Source: JAGNLM01 sp964439835
Lineage (GTDB): Bacteria > Pseudomonadota > Gammaproteobacteria > JAABTG01
DNA length: 64,000 nt
Direction: 5' to 3'
Assembly (NCBI GenBank): GCA_964439835.1
Contig: CAYTPQ010000001.1
Span: 62,001 to 126,000 of the forward strand
Position 1 is the first letter of the stretch, and each line of letters starts with the position of its first letter. Shown here piece after piece: positions 8,830 through 16,861 of the stretch. Made by a program: the position numbers and the translations under genes. The notes beneath the pieces are model-generated. The model worked only from the letters and a program-made list of their open reading frames with translations. It was not told the DNA's origin and searched no databases.

Positions 8830-9702
8830 TCAAGGAAAAACGGCCCTCGCGTCGAACACCGGTCCGTCCACGCAGACCCGCTTCATCGCCGGACCCTCGG
8901 GGGTCTGGACCTCGACCACGCAGCCGGCGCAGCCGCCCACCGCGCAGGCCATGTACTCCTCGAGCGAGACCTGACAGGGGAGGTCGTAGTCATGGGCGAG
9001 CCGGGCGGCGGCCGCCAGCATCGGGTGGGGACCACAGGCGAAGACCTCCACCTGCGTGCGCTCGGCTGCGGACAGGGCGTCGAGCCAGCACCTCGCCAGG
9101 TCGGTGACGTATCCGCGGTGGCAGCCGGGGTAGCCCTGCAGGCTCGCGAGCCGGCTCGGCACCCCGATCGCCTCGAGGCTCGCCAGGGCGGCGCGGGTCT
9201 CGGCCGGGACGCCGGGGACGGCCAAGCGCGAGGCGGCCGTCTCGAAGGGGAACGGGACCTCGGAGCCCATCAGCACTAGGGGATCGAAGCCCTCGGCGGC
9301 GTGGGCGCGCAGGTCCGTCGCCAGGAAGACCATCGGCGGGATGCCGACCCCACCCCCCAGGAGCAAGGCCCGCGGGCGCTCCGGACGGGCCTCGAAGGGG
9401 GTGCCGATCGGCGCCATGACGCTCAGGCGGTCCCCGGGCTCGCGCCGCGCCAGGGCCGTCGTGCCGAGGCCCACGACCTTGTAGAGGAACGCGAGGGTGC
9501 CCGCGCCGGGGTCGGAAGCGAGGATCGAGAGCGGGCGGCGCATCGGGATGCCGTCGCCGACGGCGACGTGGGCGAACTGGCCAGGGCGCGCGCGGACTGC
9601 CGCCCGCGGGGCCCGGACAGTCAGGACAAACTGGCCGGCCGGCCAGGGGACGTGGCCCAGGACCTCGGCCTCTTCGACGGCGATGGTGGGCGACCGGCTC
9701 AT
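8830..9702 (-). CDS. PyrK-like dihydroorotate dehydrogenase electron-transfer subunit
   Basis: The 290-residue protein resembles the FAD/[2Fe-2S] subunit PyrK. The FAD-binding RRPLSI lies near residue 55, the NAD-binding GGGVGIPPM near 118, and the iron-sulphur cysteines occur as C-x4-C-x2-C near residue 253 with a fourth Cys in KRVCVDGPVF. PyrK passes electrons from dihydroorotate dehydrogenase B to NAD. No PyrD is seen here, and gammaproteobacteria usually use the quinone-linked enzyme. The subunit may therefore serve another dehydrogenase, although its position beside pyrC/pyrB supports a pyrimidine role. Confidence 0.85.
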   Translation of the reverse strand: MSRSPTIAVEEAEVLGHVPWPAGQFVLTVRAPRAAVRARPGQFAHVAVGDGIPMRRPLSILASDPGAGTLAFLYKVVGLGTTALARREPGDRLSVMAPIGTPFEARPERPRALLLGGGVGIPPMVFLATDLRAHAAEGFDPLVLMGSEVPFPFETAASRLAVPGVPAETRAALASLEAIGVPSRLASLQGYPGCHRGYVTDLARCWLDALSAAERTQVEVFACGPHPMLAAAARLAHDYDLPCQVSLEEYMACAVGGCAGCVVEVQTPEGPAMKRVCVDGPVFDARAVFP

Positions 9703-9734
9703 CTCGTGCGAGGGGTCACGGCGCCGGGGTTCGA

Positions 9735-11024
9735 TCAGCCGCCGCCGGCAGGCCGCTCGAACACCACGCGTCCCGCGAGGAGGGTGTGGGTCACCTGGCC
9801 CTTCAGCTCCCAGCCCAGGAACGGCGTGTTGCGGCCGCGGCTCACCAGGGACTCCTCGGTCACTACCCAGAACCGGCCGGGGTCGAAGACACAGACATCG
9901 GCGATCCGTCCAGCGGCCAGGCTGCCCCGGTCGATCCCCAGGACCCGGGCGGGACCCCAGGTCACGCTGGCGATTGCGCCGGCCAGGTCTGTCACCCCGT
10001 CTTCGGCCAGCCGCAGGACCAGCGGCAGCAGGGTCTCGAGCCCCGAGATCCCGACGTCGGTGGCGCCGAACGGGTTTTGCTTGGCGTCCAGCTCGTGGGG
10101 CTGGTGGTCGGAGGTGACGGCGCCGATGACCCCGCGCGCGACGCCTGCCCGCAGGGTCTCGCGGTCACGCTGGGTCCTGAGCGGGGGGCAGACGTGGCAG
10201 CGCGCGTCGAAGCCGAGCAGGTCGACCTCGGTCAGGTGCAGGTGGTGAACGTTGACGTCGGCGGTCACCGGCAGGCCGCGGGCCTGGGCCTCGGCCACCA
10301 TCTCGACCCCCCGGGCGGTAGACAGGTGGCCGACGTGGACCCGCACCCCCGTCGACTCCGCCAGCAGGAGGTCGCGGGCCAATGCGACCGTCTCGGCGCA
10401 CTCGGGCGTCCCCGACAGCCCGAGGCGCGTGGCCACCGCGCCGTCGTGGGCGTCGCGTCCCTCAGAGAGCCAGGGGTCCTGAGGCTCCAGAAAGACGGTC
10501 AGGCCGAAGGTCGCGGCGTACTGCATCGCGAGCCGCATGACCTCGGTGCTCTTCACCGCCCGGTTGGCGTTGCCGACCCCCAGGCAACCCGCCTTCTGCA
10601 GCCCCCCCATCTCCGCGAGGCGCTGACCCTCGAGGCCCTGGGTCAGCGCGCCCACCACCTCGACCCTCGCCATGCCGGCGCGGGCGGCGCGCTGGTGGAT
10701 GAGCTCCACGACGGCGCGGGTGTCGACCACCGGGTCGGTGTCCGGCGGGCAACACAGGGTGGTGATGCCCCCTGCGGCCGCGGCGCGGGTCTCCTGGGCG
10801 ATAGTGGTCTTGGTCTCGAGACCCGGTTCCCGGAGCCGCGCCCGCAGATCCACCAGCCCCGGGCAGACGACTTGCCCCGCGGCCTCGATGACCCGGTCCG
10901 GGACGAATCCGTCCGGGGCTTCCCCGAGCCCGACCACGCGCCCCTTGGCGACGTGCAGATCGGTAATCCGATCGACCCCGCTCGCCGGGTCGACGACGCG
11001 CCCGCCGCGGACGGTCAGGCGCAT
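9735..11024 (-). CDS. pyrX: Dihydroorotase-like protein, probably non-catalytic (PyrX/PyrC' type)
   Basis: The 429-residue chain is a full-length dihydroorotase homologue, with GGITT, NANRAVKSTEVMRL, HVGHLSTARG and SDHQPHELDAKQNPFGATDVGISGLE. The N-terminal metal site, normally D-x-H-x-H-x-R, reads DLRARLREPG (about residues 58-67), so both zinc-binding histidines are arginines. In Pseudomonas the equivalent gene beside pyrB encodes an inactive subunit that holds aspartate transcarbamoylase together. I infer the same structural role here and expect an active dihydroorotase elsewhere. Its ATG shares one base with the pyrB stop. Confidence 0.9.
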   Translation of the reverse strand: MRLTVRGGRVVDPASGVDRITDLHVAKGRVVGLGEAPDGFVPDRVIEAAGQVVCPGLVDLRARLREPGLETKTTIAQETRAAAAGGITTLCCPPDTDPVVDTRAVVELIHQRAARAGMARVEVVGALTQGLEGQRLAEMGGLQKAGCLGVGNANRAVKSTEVMRLAMQYAATFGLTVFLEPQDPWLSEGRDAHDGAVATRLGLSGTPECAETVALARDLLLAESTGVRVHVGHLSTARGVEMVAEAQARGLPVTADVNVHHLHLTEVDLLGFDARCHVCPPLRTQRDRETLRAGVARGVIGAVTSDHQPHELDAKQNPFGATDVGISGLETLLPLVLRLAEDGVTDLAGAIASVTWGPARVLGIDRGSLAAGRIADVCVFDPGRFWVVTEESLVSRGRNTPFLGWELKGQVTHTLLAGRVVFERPAGGG

Positions 11025-12001
11025 CAGTGCCCCCCCGCGGCGCCGGCCGCGTGGCTGCCCAACGTGATCGACATCACCGCCATGCGCACGGCGATGCCGT
11101 AGCTCACCTGCTGCAGGATGACCGACGCCGGCCCGTCGGCGACGTCGGAGGCGATCTCGACGCCCCGGTTCAGCGGCCCGGGGTGCATGACCAGGGCGTC
11201 GGGGCGGGCCAGCGCCAGCCGCTCGCGGGTCAGGCCGTAGAAGCGGGAATACTCGTGCTCGCTCGGCAGCAGTCCGCCCTGCATCCGCTCCTTCTGCAGC
11301 CGCAGCATCACGATCACGTCCACGTCCCTGAGGCCCGCCTGCATGTCGTGGAAGACGTGCACGCCGAGGGTCTCGACCTGGGCCGGGATGAGGGTGCGCG
11401 GCGCCACCACCCGAACCTCCGGCACACCGAGGGTGGTGAGGGCGTGGATCTCGGAACGGGCGACCCGCGAGTGCAGGATGTCGCCGACGATGGCCACCCG
11501 CAGCCGGGTGAAGTCCCCGCGCATCCGCCGGATGGTGAACATGTCCAGCAGCGCCTGGGTCGGGTGGGCGTGGCGGCCGTCGCCGGCGTTGAGCACGCTG
11601 ACGTGGGGGGCGGCGTGCTGGGCGATGTAGTGCGCGGCCCCGCTCTCCGGGTGGCGGACCACGAACATGTCGCAGTGCATCGCCTCCAGGTTGCGCAGGG
11701 TATCCAGCAGGCTCTCGCCCTTGGTCGCCGCCGAGGCGGCGATGTTGATGTTCAGGAGGTCGGCGGAGAGCCGCTTCGCCGCCAGCTCGAAGGTCGTGCG
11801 GGTGCGGGTGCTCGGCTCGAAGAACAGGTTGACGATGGTCTTCCCGCGCAGGAGCGGGACCTTCTTCACTGCCCGCTCGCCGACGCCGACGAAGGACTCC
11901 GCCGTATCCAGGATCTGGGTCAGGATGGACTCGCCGAGCCCCTCGGTCGAGAGAAAGTGCTTGAGCCGCCCGTTCTCGTCCACCTGCAGGCTCGGCCGCA
12001 T
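11024..12001 (-). CDS. pyrB: Aspartate carbamoyltransferase, catalytic subunit
   Basis: The enzyme makes carbamoyl-aspartate in the first committed step of pyrimidine synthesis. The 325-residue chain carries the carbamoyl-phosphate motif FEPSTRTRTTFE near residue 60, GDGRHAHPTQALLD near 140 and VMHPGPLNRGVE near 272. Its length and the linked pyrX point to the class A dodecameric form seen in Pseudomonas. It sits between pyrR and pyrX with very tight spacing, consistent with one operon. Confidence 0.97.
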   Translation of the reverse strand: MRPSLQVDENGRLKHFLSTEGLGESILTQILDTAESFVGVGERAVKKVPLLRGKTIVNLFFEPSTRTRTTFELAAKRLSADLLNINIAASAATKGESLLDTLRNLEAMHCDMFVVRHPESGAAHYIAQHAAPHVSVLNAGDGRHAHPTQALLDMFTIRRMRGDFTRLRVAIVGDILHSRVARSEIHALTTLGVPEVRVVAPRTLIPAQVETLGVHVFHDMQAGLRDVDVIVMLRLQKERMQGGLLPSEHEYSRFYGLTRERLALARPDALVMHPGPLNRGVEIASDVADGPASVILQQVSYGIAVRMAVMSITLGSHAAGAAGGH

Positions 12002-12028
12002 CCCCGTCCCCCTCCCGGCGGCTCCCGC

Positions 12029-12532
12029 CTAGCGGGGCCCCAGGACCTCCAGGGCCAGCGGGTCGGGCCCGGTCAGCTTCAGGTGCTCGCCCGGCCCCAG
12101 GCGCACGGTGGCACCCACTACGTCCGCCCGCACCGGTAGCTCGTGTCCGCCCCGGTCGGCGAGCACCGCGAGGGTGACGCTCGCCGGGCGCCCGTAATCG
12201 AAGATCTCGTTCAGGGCCGCGCGCACCGTGCGCCCCGTCTGCAGGACGTCGTCCACCAGCAGGATGTGCCGGTCATCCACGTGGAACGGCAGGCTGGAGG
12301 GCTCGACGCGGGGATGCAGGCCGATCCGCGTGAAGTCGTCGCGGTAGAAGTTGATGCTGAGCTCGCCGAGCGGCTCCTCGATGCCGAGCATCGGGTGCAG
12401 ACGCTCTGCGACCCACACCCCGCCGGTCCGGATCCCGATCATGAGCGGCCGGTCGCGCCCCTCGGCGGCGAGCAAGCGGCGCAGCTCGTCCGTCATCTGA
12501 GCGAACAAGCGGTCGATGTCGAAGCCACTCAT
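12029..12532 (-). CDS. pyrR: PyrR family regulator / uracil phosphoribosyltransferase
   Basis: This 167-residue protein has the PRPP loop ILLVDDVLQTGRTVRAAL near residues 93-110 and the PyrR-type segments IGIRTGGVWVAERL and LSINFYRDDF. In Gram-positive bacteria PyrR attenuates pyr mRNA and has uracil PRTase activity; the function of the proteobacterial pyrB-linked homologue is less settled. The ATG at 12532 overlaps the ruvX stop by four bases. The open frame upstream of that ATG overlaps ruvX and was not used. Confidence 0.93.
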   Translation of the reverse strand: MSGFDIDRLFAQMTDELRRLLAAEGRDRPLMIGIRTGGVWVAERLHPMLGIEEPLGELSINFYRDDFTRIGLHPRVEPSSLPFHVDDRHILLVDDVLQTGRTVRAALNEIFDYGRPASVTLAVLADRGGHELPVRADVVGATVRLGPGEHLKLTGPDPLALEVLGPR

Positions 12533-12948
12533 GCCGCGTTCCGGCTGTTCAGCCAGCCTTCCAGGATCAGCTGGGCCGCCACCGGATCGACCGGCTCGCG
12601 CCAGCGGCCCGCCTCGCCCAGCGCATCCCGGGCGACGCGGGTGGTCAGACGCTCGTCCACCAGGTCCACCGGCAGCCCGTAGCGGCCTTCGAGCTGGCGG
12701 CCGAAGCGCCGCGCGCCCTCGCTCGCCGGCTGCTCTTCGCCGTCCAGGGTCAGCGGCAAACCGACCACCAGCCGGCCCGGACGCCACTCGTCGATGAGCC
12801 GACTGACCGCCGTCCAGTCCGGCCGGTTGCGGTGAACGGGCACGAGGCCGAGGGGGCGGGCGCGGCGGGTGACGGTCTCGCCGACCGCGACCCCGATCCG
12901 GCGCGTCCCGTAGTCGAATCCCAGCAGGACCGAAGGGCCACCGGTCAT
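12529..12948 (-). CDS. ruvX: Putative Holliday junction resolvase RuvX (YqgF)
   Basis: The 139-residue RNase H-fold protein contains GFDYGTRRIGVAVG (acidic residue Asp11), VVGLPL, DERLTT and VDPVAAQLILEGWL, which together identify YqgF/RuvX. Relatives act in 16S rRNA 5' end maturation and possibly in Holliday junction processing. It overlaps yqgE by four bases upstream and pyrR by four downstream, so the run yqgE-ruvX-pyrR-pyrB-pyrX is probably translated from one transcript. Confidence 0.95.
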   Translation of the reverse strand: MTGGPSVLLGFDYGTRRIGVAVGETVTRRARPLGLVPVHRNRPDWTAVSRLIDEWRPGRLVVGLPLTLDGEEQPASEGARRFGRQLEGRYGLPVDLVDERLTTRVARDALGEAGRWREPVDPVAAQLILEGWLNSRNAA

Positions 12949-13508
12949 GCGTGACCGGCCTGGGTGGAGAGCCGGGTCAGGTCGACGCCCAGCGAGGCGG
13001 CGGCGGCGGACCAGCGCTGCTCGCTCGGCAGCTCGAACAGGATCCGCAGGTCGGCGGGCCCGCTGAGCCAGGCGTTGTCCGCGATCTCGCGCTCGAGCTG
13101 ACCCGCGCCCCAGCCGGCGTAGCCGAGCGCCACCAGCGTCTGGGGCGGCCCCTCCCCGCGGGCCATGGCGGCCAGGATGTCGCGGGAGGTCGCGACGGCC
13201 AGCTCGTCGGTGACCCGCAGCACGGCGTCCCAGGTGCCGGCGGGACGGTGGATCACGAAGCCGCGCTCGCGCTGCACCGGCCCCCCCTCGAACACCGGTT
13301 CGTCCCCGACCCCGCCGGCGGTGGCCTCGATGTCGAGCTGGTCCAGGATGTCCGCGAGCCGCAGGTCCATGGGGCGGTTGATCACGAGCCCCATCGCCCC
13401 GTCCTCGTTGTGGGCGCAGATGTAGGTGACGGTCTGATGGAAGTTGGGGTCCATCAGGCTCGGCATGGCGATCAGAAAGTGGTTGGTCAGGTTCGCCGGG
13501 GTGAGCAT
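12945..13508 (-). CDS. yqgE: YqgE/AlgH family protein
   Basis: The 187-residue protein begins with the typical LTNHFLIAMPSLMDPNFHQTVTYICAHNEDGAMGLVINRP-like region (residues 7-46) and has the GGPV block and GYAGWGAGQLE near residue 135. It belongs to UPF0301 (AlgH/YqgE), a widespread family of uncertain biochemistry, linked in Pseudomonas to alginate regulation. It heads the ruvX-pyrR-pyrB operon. Confidence 0.95.
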   Translation of the reverse strand: MLTPANLTNHFLIAMPSLMDPNFHQTVTYICAHNEDGAMGLVINRPMDLRLADILDQLDIEATAGGVGDEPVFEGGPVQRERGFVIHRPAGTWDAVLRVTDELAVATSRDILAAMARGEGPPQTLVALGYAGWGAGQLEREIADNAWLSGPADLRILFELPSEQRWSAAAASLGVDLTRLSTQAGHA

Positions 13509-13565
13509 GCCGATAGTATCGGGCCGGCCCCGGGGTGACTCAAGCCGAGGCGTTCCCCGGGGGGG

Positions 13566-13748
13566 CGAGGCTGGCCGCTTGTGGCTCCGGGCTCCGAGCT
13601 CCGCTTCTTCGGTGCGCCGACCGGGCCTCGCTACGCGGCATCCCTGCCGCGACCTCGGGACGGGTCATCGTGACCCGTCCCCTTCGGGCCTGATCGGTCG
13701 GCGCACCGCGCTCCGCAAGTCGCCCTGCGCCACAACCGGCCAGCCTCG
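13566..13748. repeat. Nested inverted repeat, about 180 bp
   Basis: The gap between yqgE and tonB is an imperfect palindrome with several nested arms. The outer arms are CGAGGCTGGCC (13566-13576) and its inverse (13738-13748). Middle arms contain CGGTGCGCCGACC and its inverse. The centre is a perfect 11-bp stem GGGACGGGTCA (13657-13667 / 13671-13681) with a TCG loop. Such a structure could fold as RNA on either strand, end tonB transcription, or be an interspersed element. No coding signal was found in it. Confidence 0.75.
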
Positions 13749-13763
13749 GCGAGCGTCGGCGGC

Positions 13764-14720
13764 TCAACGGGCAACGACCTGTCCGCTATCGATGAACTGC
13801 CAGGTGCGCTCGATGTGCAGGATGTCCACCTCCTGCTCGATGTCCTTCGGGAACGGCGGGAACGGGGCCGCGAGGCGGACGATTCGGATGGCGGCGTCGT
13901 CGAGCACCTTGTGGCCAGAGGAACGGCGCAGCTGGATGTCGTTCACCGTCCCGTCGGGGCTCAGGGCGACGTCGAGCAGCAGGCTGCCCGAGAGCTTCTG
14001 GCGCCGGGCCTCGTCCGGGTAGTTCAGGTTACCCACCCGCTCGACCTTCGCCCGCCAGGCGTCCATGTAGGCCGCGTACTTGTACTCCCGCGTCCGGGCG
14101 TTGATGAACTTGCGCACCGGCCGCTCGGCGTAGGCCTTGAGCTTGCGGTCGATCTCCGCGTTCAGGCTCGCCATCTCCAGGCTGCGCGCGACCAGCAGGT
14201 CGGCCGAGAGGTTGGGCACCGGCTTCTGAACCGGTTCCGGCGGCCGCTCCTGGCGGGGCCGGGGGACGGGGCGTGGCTCCCTGCGCTCAGCGACCTCGGC
14301 CGGGGCCTTCTGAACGGACTCCGCCTGGGTGAGGACGGCGCGATCGGGTGCCGTCTGCTCGGGGACCGGGGGGTTGGGCGGCTCCGGCGGGGCGGCCGAC
14401 GGGATGACCGCATCGGGACCGACGAAGGGGGCCGGGACGGGGACCGAGGGCCGCTCGGGCTTCTCGCTCTCTCCGCCGCCCTCCTGGTTGGCCTGGGCCA
14501 GGAAGTCGACCTTCTCGGGGGCCTTCTCCGCCTTGCTCGCCACCAGGATGACGTCGAGCGTGCTAGGGCCCGGCTCGGGGCGGGACGGCGGGGAGAAGCT
14601 GACGCCGAAGACCACTGCGAGGTGCAGCGCGAGGGCGACCAAGACCGCCCGTCCCAAGCGGTCGAGCGCAGGGTCGGCGTCGAAGGGGGCGGAGGACGAC
14701 GCGGCGGTGGCCGAGATCAT
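13764..14720 (-). CDS. tonB: TonB-like energy transducer protein
   Basis: The 318-residue protein has one N-terminal membrane anchor (about residues 18-41), a Pro/Glu-rich periplasmic linker (about 50-185) and a TonB C-terminal domain (YPDEARRQKLSGSLLLDVAL, GTVNDIQLRRSSGHKVLDDAA, about 235-310). It would pass proton-motive force from ExbB/ExbD to outer-membrane receptors. No exbBD is adjacent; the tonB-gshB pairing is the same as I recall in Pseudomonas. The start at 14720 excludes an upstream extension that runs into an inverted repeat. Confidence 0.92.
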   Translation of the reverse strand: MISATAASSSAPFDADPALDRLGRAVLVALALHLAVVFGVSFSPPSRPEPGPSTLDVILVASKAEKAPEKVDFLAQANQEGGGESEKPERPSVPVPAPFVGPDAVIPSAAPPEPPNPPVPEQTAPDRAVLTQAESVQKAPAEVAERREPRPVPRPRQERPPEPVQKPVPNLSADLLVARSLEMASLNAEIDRKLKAYAERPVRKFINARTREYKYAAYMDAWRAKVERVGNLNYPDEARRQKLSGSLLLDVALSPDGTVNDIQLRRSSGHKVLDDAAIRIVRLAAPFPPFPKDIEQEVDILHIERTWQFIDSGQVVAR

Positions 14721-14771
14721 GATGTGCGGCGGGAGTATACCCGCTGACCGCCAGCCAACGAGAATGGAATA

Positions 14772-14845
14772 ACCACAAAGGACACCAAGAACACGAAGTA
14801 ATGTAAAGCACAACAGAACTTTGTGTTCTTGGTGTCCTTAGTGGT
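14772..14845. repeat. Period-9 inverted repeat, copy 1
   Basis: Arms of 27 nt at 14772-14798 and 14819-14845 are inverted copies with two mismatches. Each arm is built from degenerate 9-mers of the form CACNAAGNA. The AT-rich make-up contrasts with the GC-rich surroundings. It separates gshB from tonB on the minus strand. Related copies lie at 20248, 40201 and 42482. Confidence 0.85.
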
Positions 14846-14857
14846 CAATCTTCGAAG

Positions 14858-15826
14858 CTATACCCTCAGCCACCCCGTTCCCGCGAGCCTTCGCTCGATG
14901 GCCTCCATCAAGTCGCCGGCGATGTCGAGGCCGTAGGTCTTGTCGAGCTCGCGGATGCAGGTCGGGCTGGTGACGTTGACCTCGGTCAGCCAGTCGCCGA
15001 TCACGTCGAGGCCGACGAAGAGCAGTCCCCGCCGGCGCAGCTCCGGGGCGAGCTGGCCGGCGATCCAGCGGTCGCGGTCGCTGAGCGGCACACCCACCCC
15101 GCGCCCGCCGGCGGCCAGGTTGCCGCGGGTCTCGCCCGGCGCCGGCAGGCGGGCCAGGGCGAAGGGGGCCGGCTCCCCGTCCACCAGGAGGATCCGCTTA
15201 TCTCCGTCCCGGATCTCGCGGATGAAGCGCTGGGCCATGGTCTGGCGAGTGCCGTGGGCGGTCATGGTCTCCAGGATCACTCCTCGGTTCGGGTCGTCCA
15301 GCCGGACCCGGAAGACTGAGGCGCCGCCCATGGCGTCCAGGGGCTTGAGAACGACGTCGCCGTGCTCGTCCAGGAAGTCCCGCAGACGAGCCATGCTGCG
15401 GGTCACCAGGGTCGGGGGGCAGCACTGGGGAAACCAGGCGGCGAAGAGCTTCTCGTTAGCGTCGCGCAAGGCCTGGGGGCGGTTCACCACCAGGACCCCG
15501 GCGCGCTCGGCCAGCTCCAGGATGTGGGTCGCGTAGAGGTACTCCAGGTCGACCGGCGGGTCCTTGCGCATCAGGATCACGTCGAGGTCGGAGAGGGGGC
15601 GGGTCTCCCGCTCGCCGAGCTCAAACCAGCCGCTGGGGTCGTCGCGCACCGAGAGCGGCCGACCGCTGCCGAAGGCGACGCCGTCGCGCAGGAACAGGTC
15701 GCCCAGCTCCAAATAGAAGAGCGGCCAGCCACGGGCCTGGGCGGCGAGCAGCATGGCGAAGCTCGAGTCCTTGGCGATCTTGATGGACCCGATGGGGTCC
15801 ATGACGATTCCGAGCCGCACGCTCAC
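14858..15826 (-). CDS. gshB: Glutathione synthetase
   Basis: The enzyme adds glycine to gamma-glutamylcysteine using ATP. The 322-residue chain shows the N-terminal MDPIGSIKIAKDSSFAMLL, ATP-grasp segments DVVLKPLDAMGGASVFR (about residue 155) and RFIREIRDGDKRILLVDG, the glycine-rich GETRGNLAAGGRG, and VGLDVIGDWLTEVNVTSPTC. All are hallmarks of proteobacterial GshB. It starts with GTG at 15826, divergent from hemC. Confidence 0.97.
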   Translation of the reverse strand: MSVRLGIVMDPIGSIKIAKDSSFAMLLAAQARGWPLFYLELGDLFLRDGVAFGSGRPLSVRDDPSGWFELGERETRPLSDLDVILMRKDPPVDLEYLYATHILELAERAGVLVVNRPQALRDANEKLFAAWFPQCCPPTLVTRSMARLRDFLDEHGDVVLKPLDAMGGASVFRVRLDDPNRGVILETMTAHGTRQTMAQRFIREIRDGDKRILLVDGEPAPFALARLPAPGETRGNLAAGGRGVGVPLSDRDRWIAGQLAPELRRRGLLFVGLDVIGDWLTEVNVTSPTCIRELDKTYGLDIAGDLMEAIERRLAGTGWLRV

Positions 15827-15934
15827 GGGCGCGCCCCGTCAACGGCGTTGCCTGCCGTCACCCTGGCCATTCTTTGCTCCGTCGCGGCTTGCGCATACAC
15901 TGCGCCACGCTCAGAACTTACGCCCCACCGCCCC

Positions 15935-16861
15935 ATGGACACCCTGCGCATCGCCACCCGCAAGAGTCCGCTCGCCATGTGGCAGGCCGAGCACGCCGCC
16001 GAGCGGCTGCGTCGCGCCCACCCAAAGCTCGTGGTCGAGCTGGTGCCGATGACGACGAGGGGCGACCGGATCCTCGACGTTCCGCTCGCCAAGGTGGGAG
16101 GCAAGGGGCTGTTTGTCAAGGAGCTGGAACAGGGCCTGCTGGACGGCACGGCGGACATCGCGGTGCACTCCATGAAGGACGTCCCGGTGGACCTCCCGGA
16201 GGGGCTGCACCTGCCGGTGGTGCTCGCGCGCGAAGACCCGCGGGACGCCTTTGTCTCGGTGCGCTTCGCCTACCTCGACGACCTCCCCCGTGGGGCCGTG
16301 GTCGGAACCTCGAGCCTGCGGCGCCAGGTCCAGCTACTGGAACGGCGACCGGACCTGCGGATCGAGGCATTGCGCGGCAACGTGGGGACCCGCCTGGAGA
16401 AGCTGGACCGGGGCGACTACGACGCCATCGTGCTCGCCAGCGCGGGACTCAAGCGCCTGGGCGCGGCCGACCGTATCCGCGAGCCGCTCTCGCCCGACAC
16501 CCTGCTGCCCGCCATCGGCCAGGGCGCCATCGGGGTCGAGTGCCGGCGGGGGGACGCCCGGGTCGAGGCCCTGATCGCGGTGCTGCACGACCCGGAGACC
16601 GAGGTGCGGGTACGCGCCGAGCGCGCCCTCAACGCCCGCCTGGCCGGCGGCTGCCAGGTGCCGATCGCCGGCCACGCCGAGCTGGACGGGGACCGCGTGT
16701 GCCTGCGCGGGCTGGTGGGCCGCCCCGACGGACGGCTGGTGGTGCGAGGCGCGGTCGAGGGCCCCCCCGGCTCGGCCCGGGCCCTCGGGGAGGGTCTGGC
16801 CGAGGACCTGCTGGCCCGCGGCGCGGCGGAGATCCTGCGCGAGCTGGCGGGCCATGCCTGA
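15935..16861 (+). CDS. hemC: Hydroxymethylbilane synthase
   Basis: The enzyme polymerises four porphobilinogens in haem synthesis. The 308-residue protein has RIATRKSPLAMWQAEH at its start, VHSMKDVP near residue 77, GTSSLRRQ near 123 and the dipyrromethane-binding cysteine in GGCQVPIAGHA (Cys240). The start at 15935 gives the conserved N-terminus; the long upstream open frame covers the gshB antisense and was rejected. hemD overlaps by eight bases. Confidence 0.97.
   Translation: MDTLRIATRKSPLAMWQAEHAAERLRRAHPKLVVELVPMTTRGDRILDVPLAKVGGKGLFVKELEQGLLDGTADIAVHSMKDVPVDLPEGLHLPVVLAREDPRDAFVSVRFAYLDDLPRGAVVGTSSLRRQVQLLERRPDLRIEALRGNVGTRLEKLDRGDYDAIVLASAGLKRLGAADRIREPLSPDTLLPAIGQGAIGVECRRGDARVEALIAVLHDPETEVRVRAERALNARLAGGCQVPIAGHAELDGDRVCLRGLVGRPDGRLVVRGAVEGPPGSARALGEGLAEDLLARGAAEILRELAGHA

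Noticed and set aside
9301..11102. Plus-strand frames opposite the pyrimidine genes
   Set aside because: They are shadows of the minus-strand pyrK-like and pyrX genes and show no domains.
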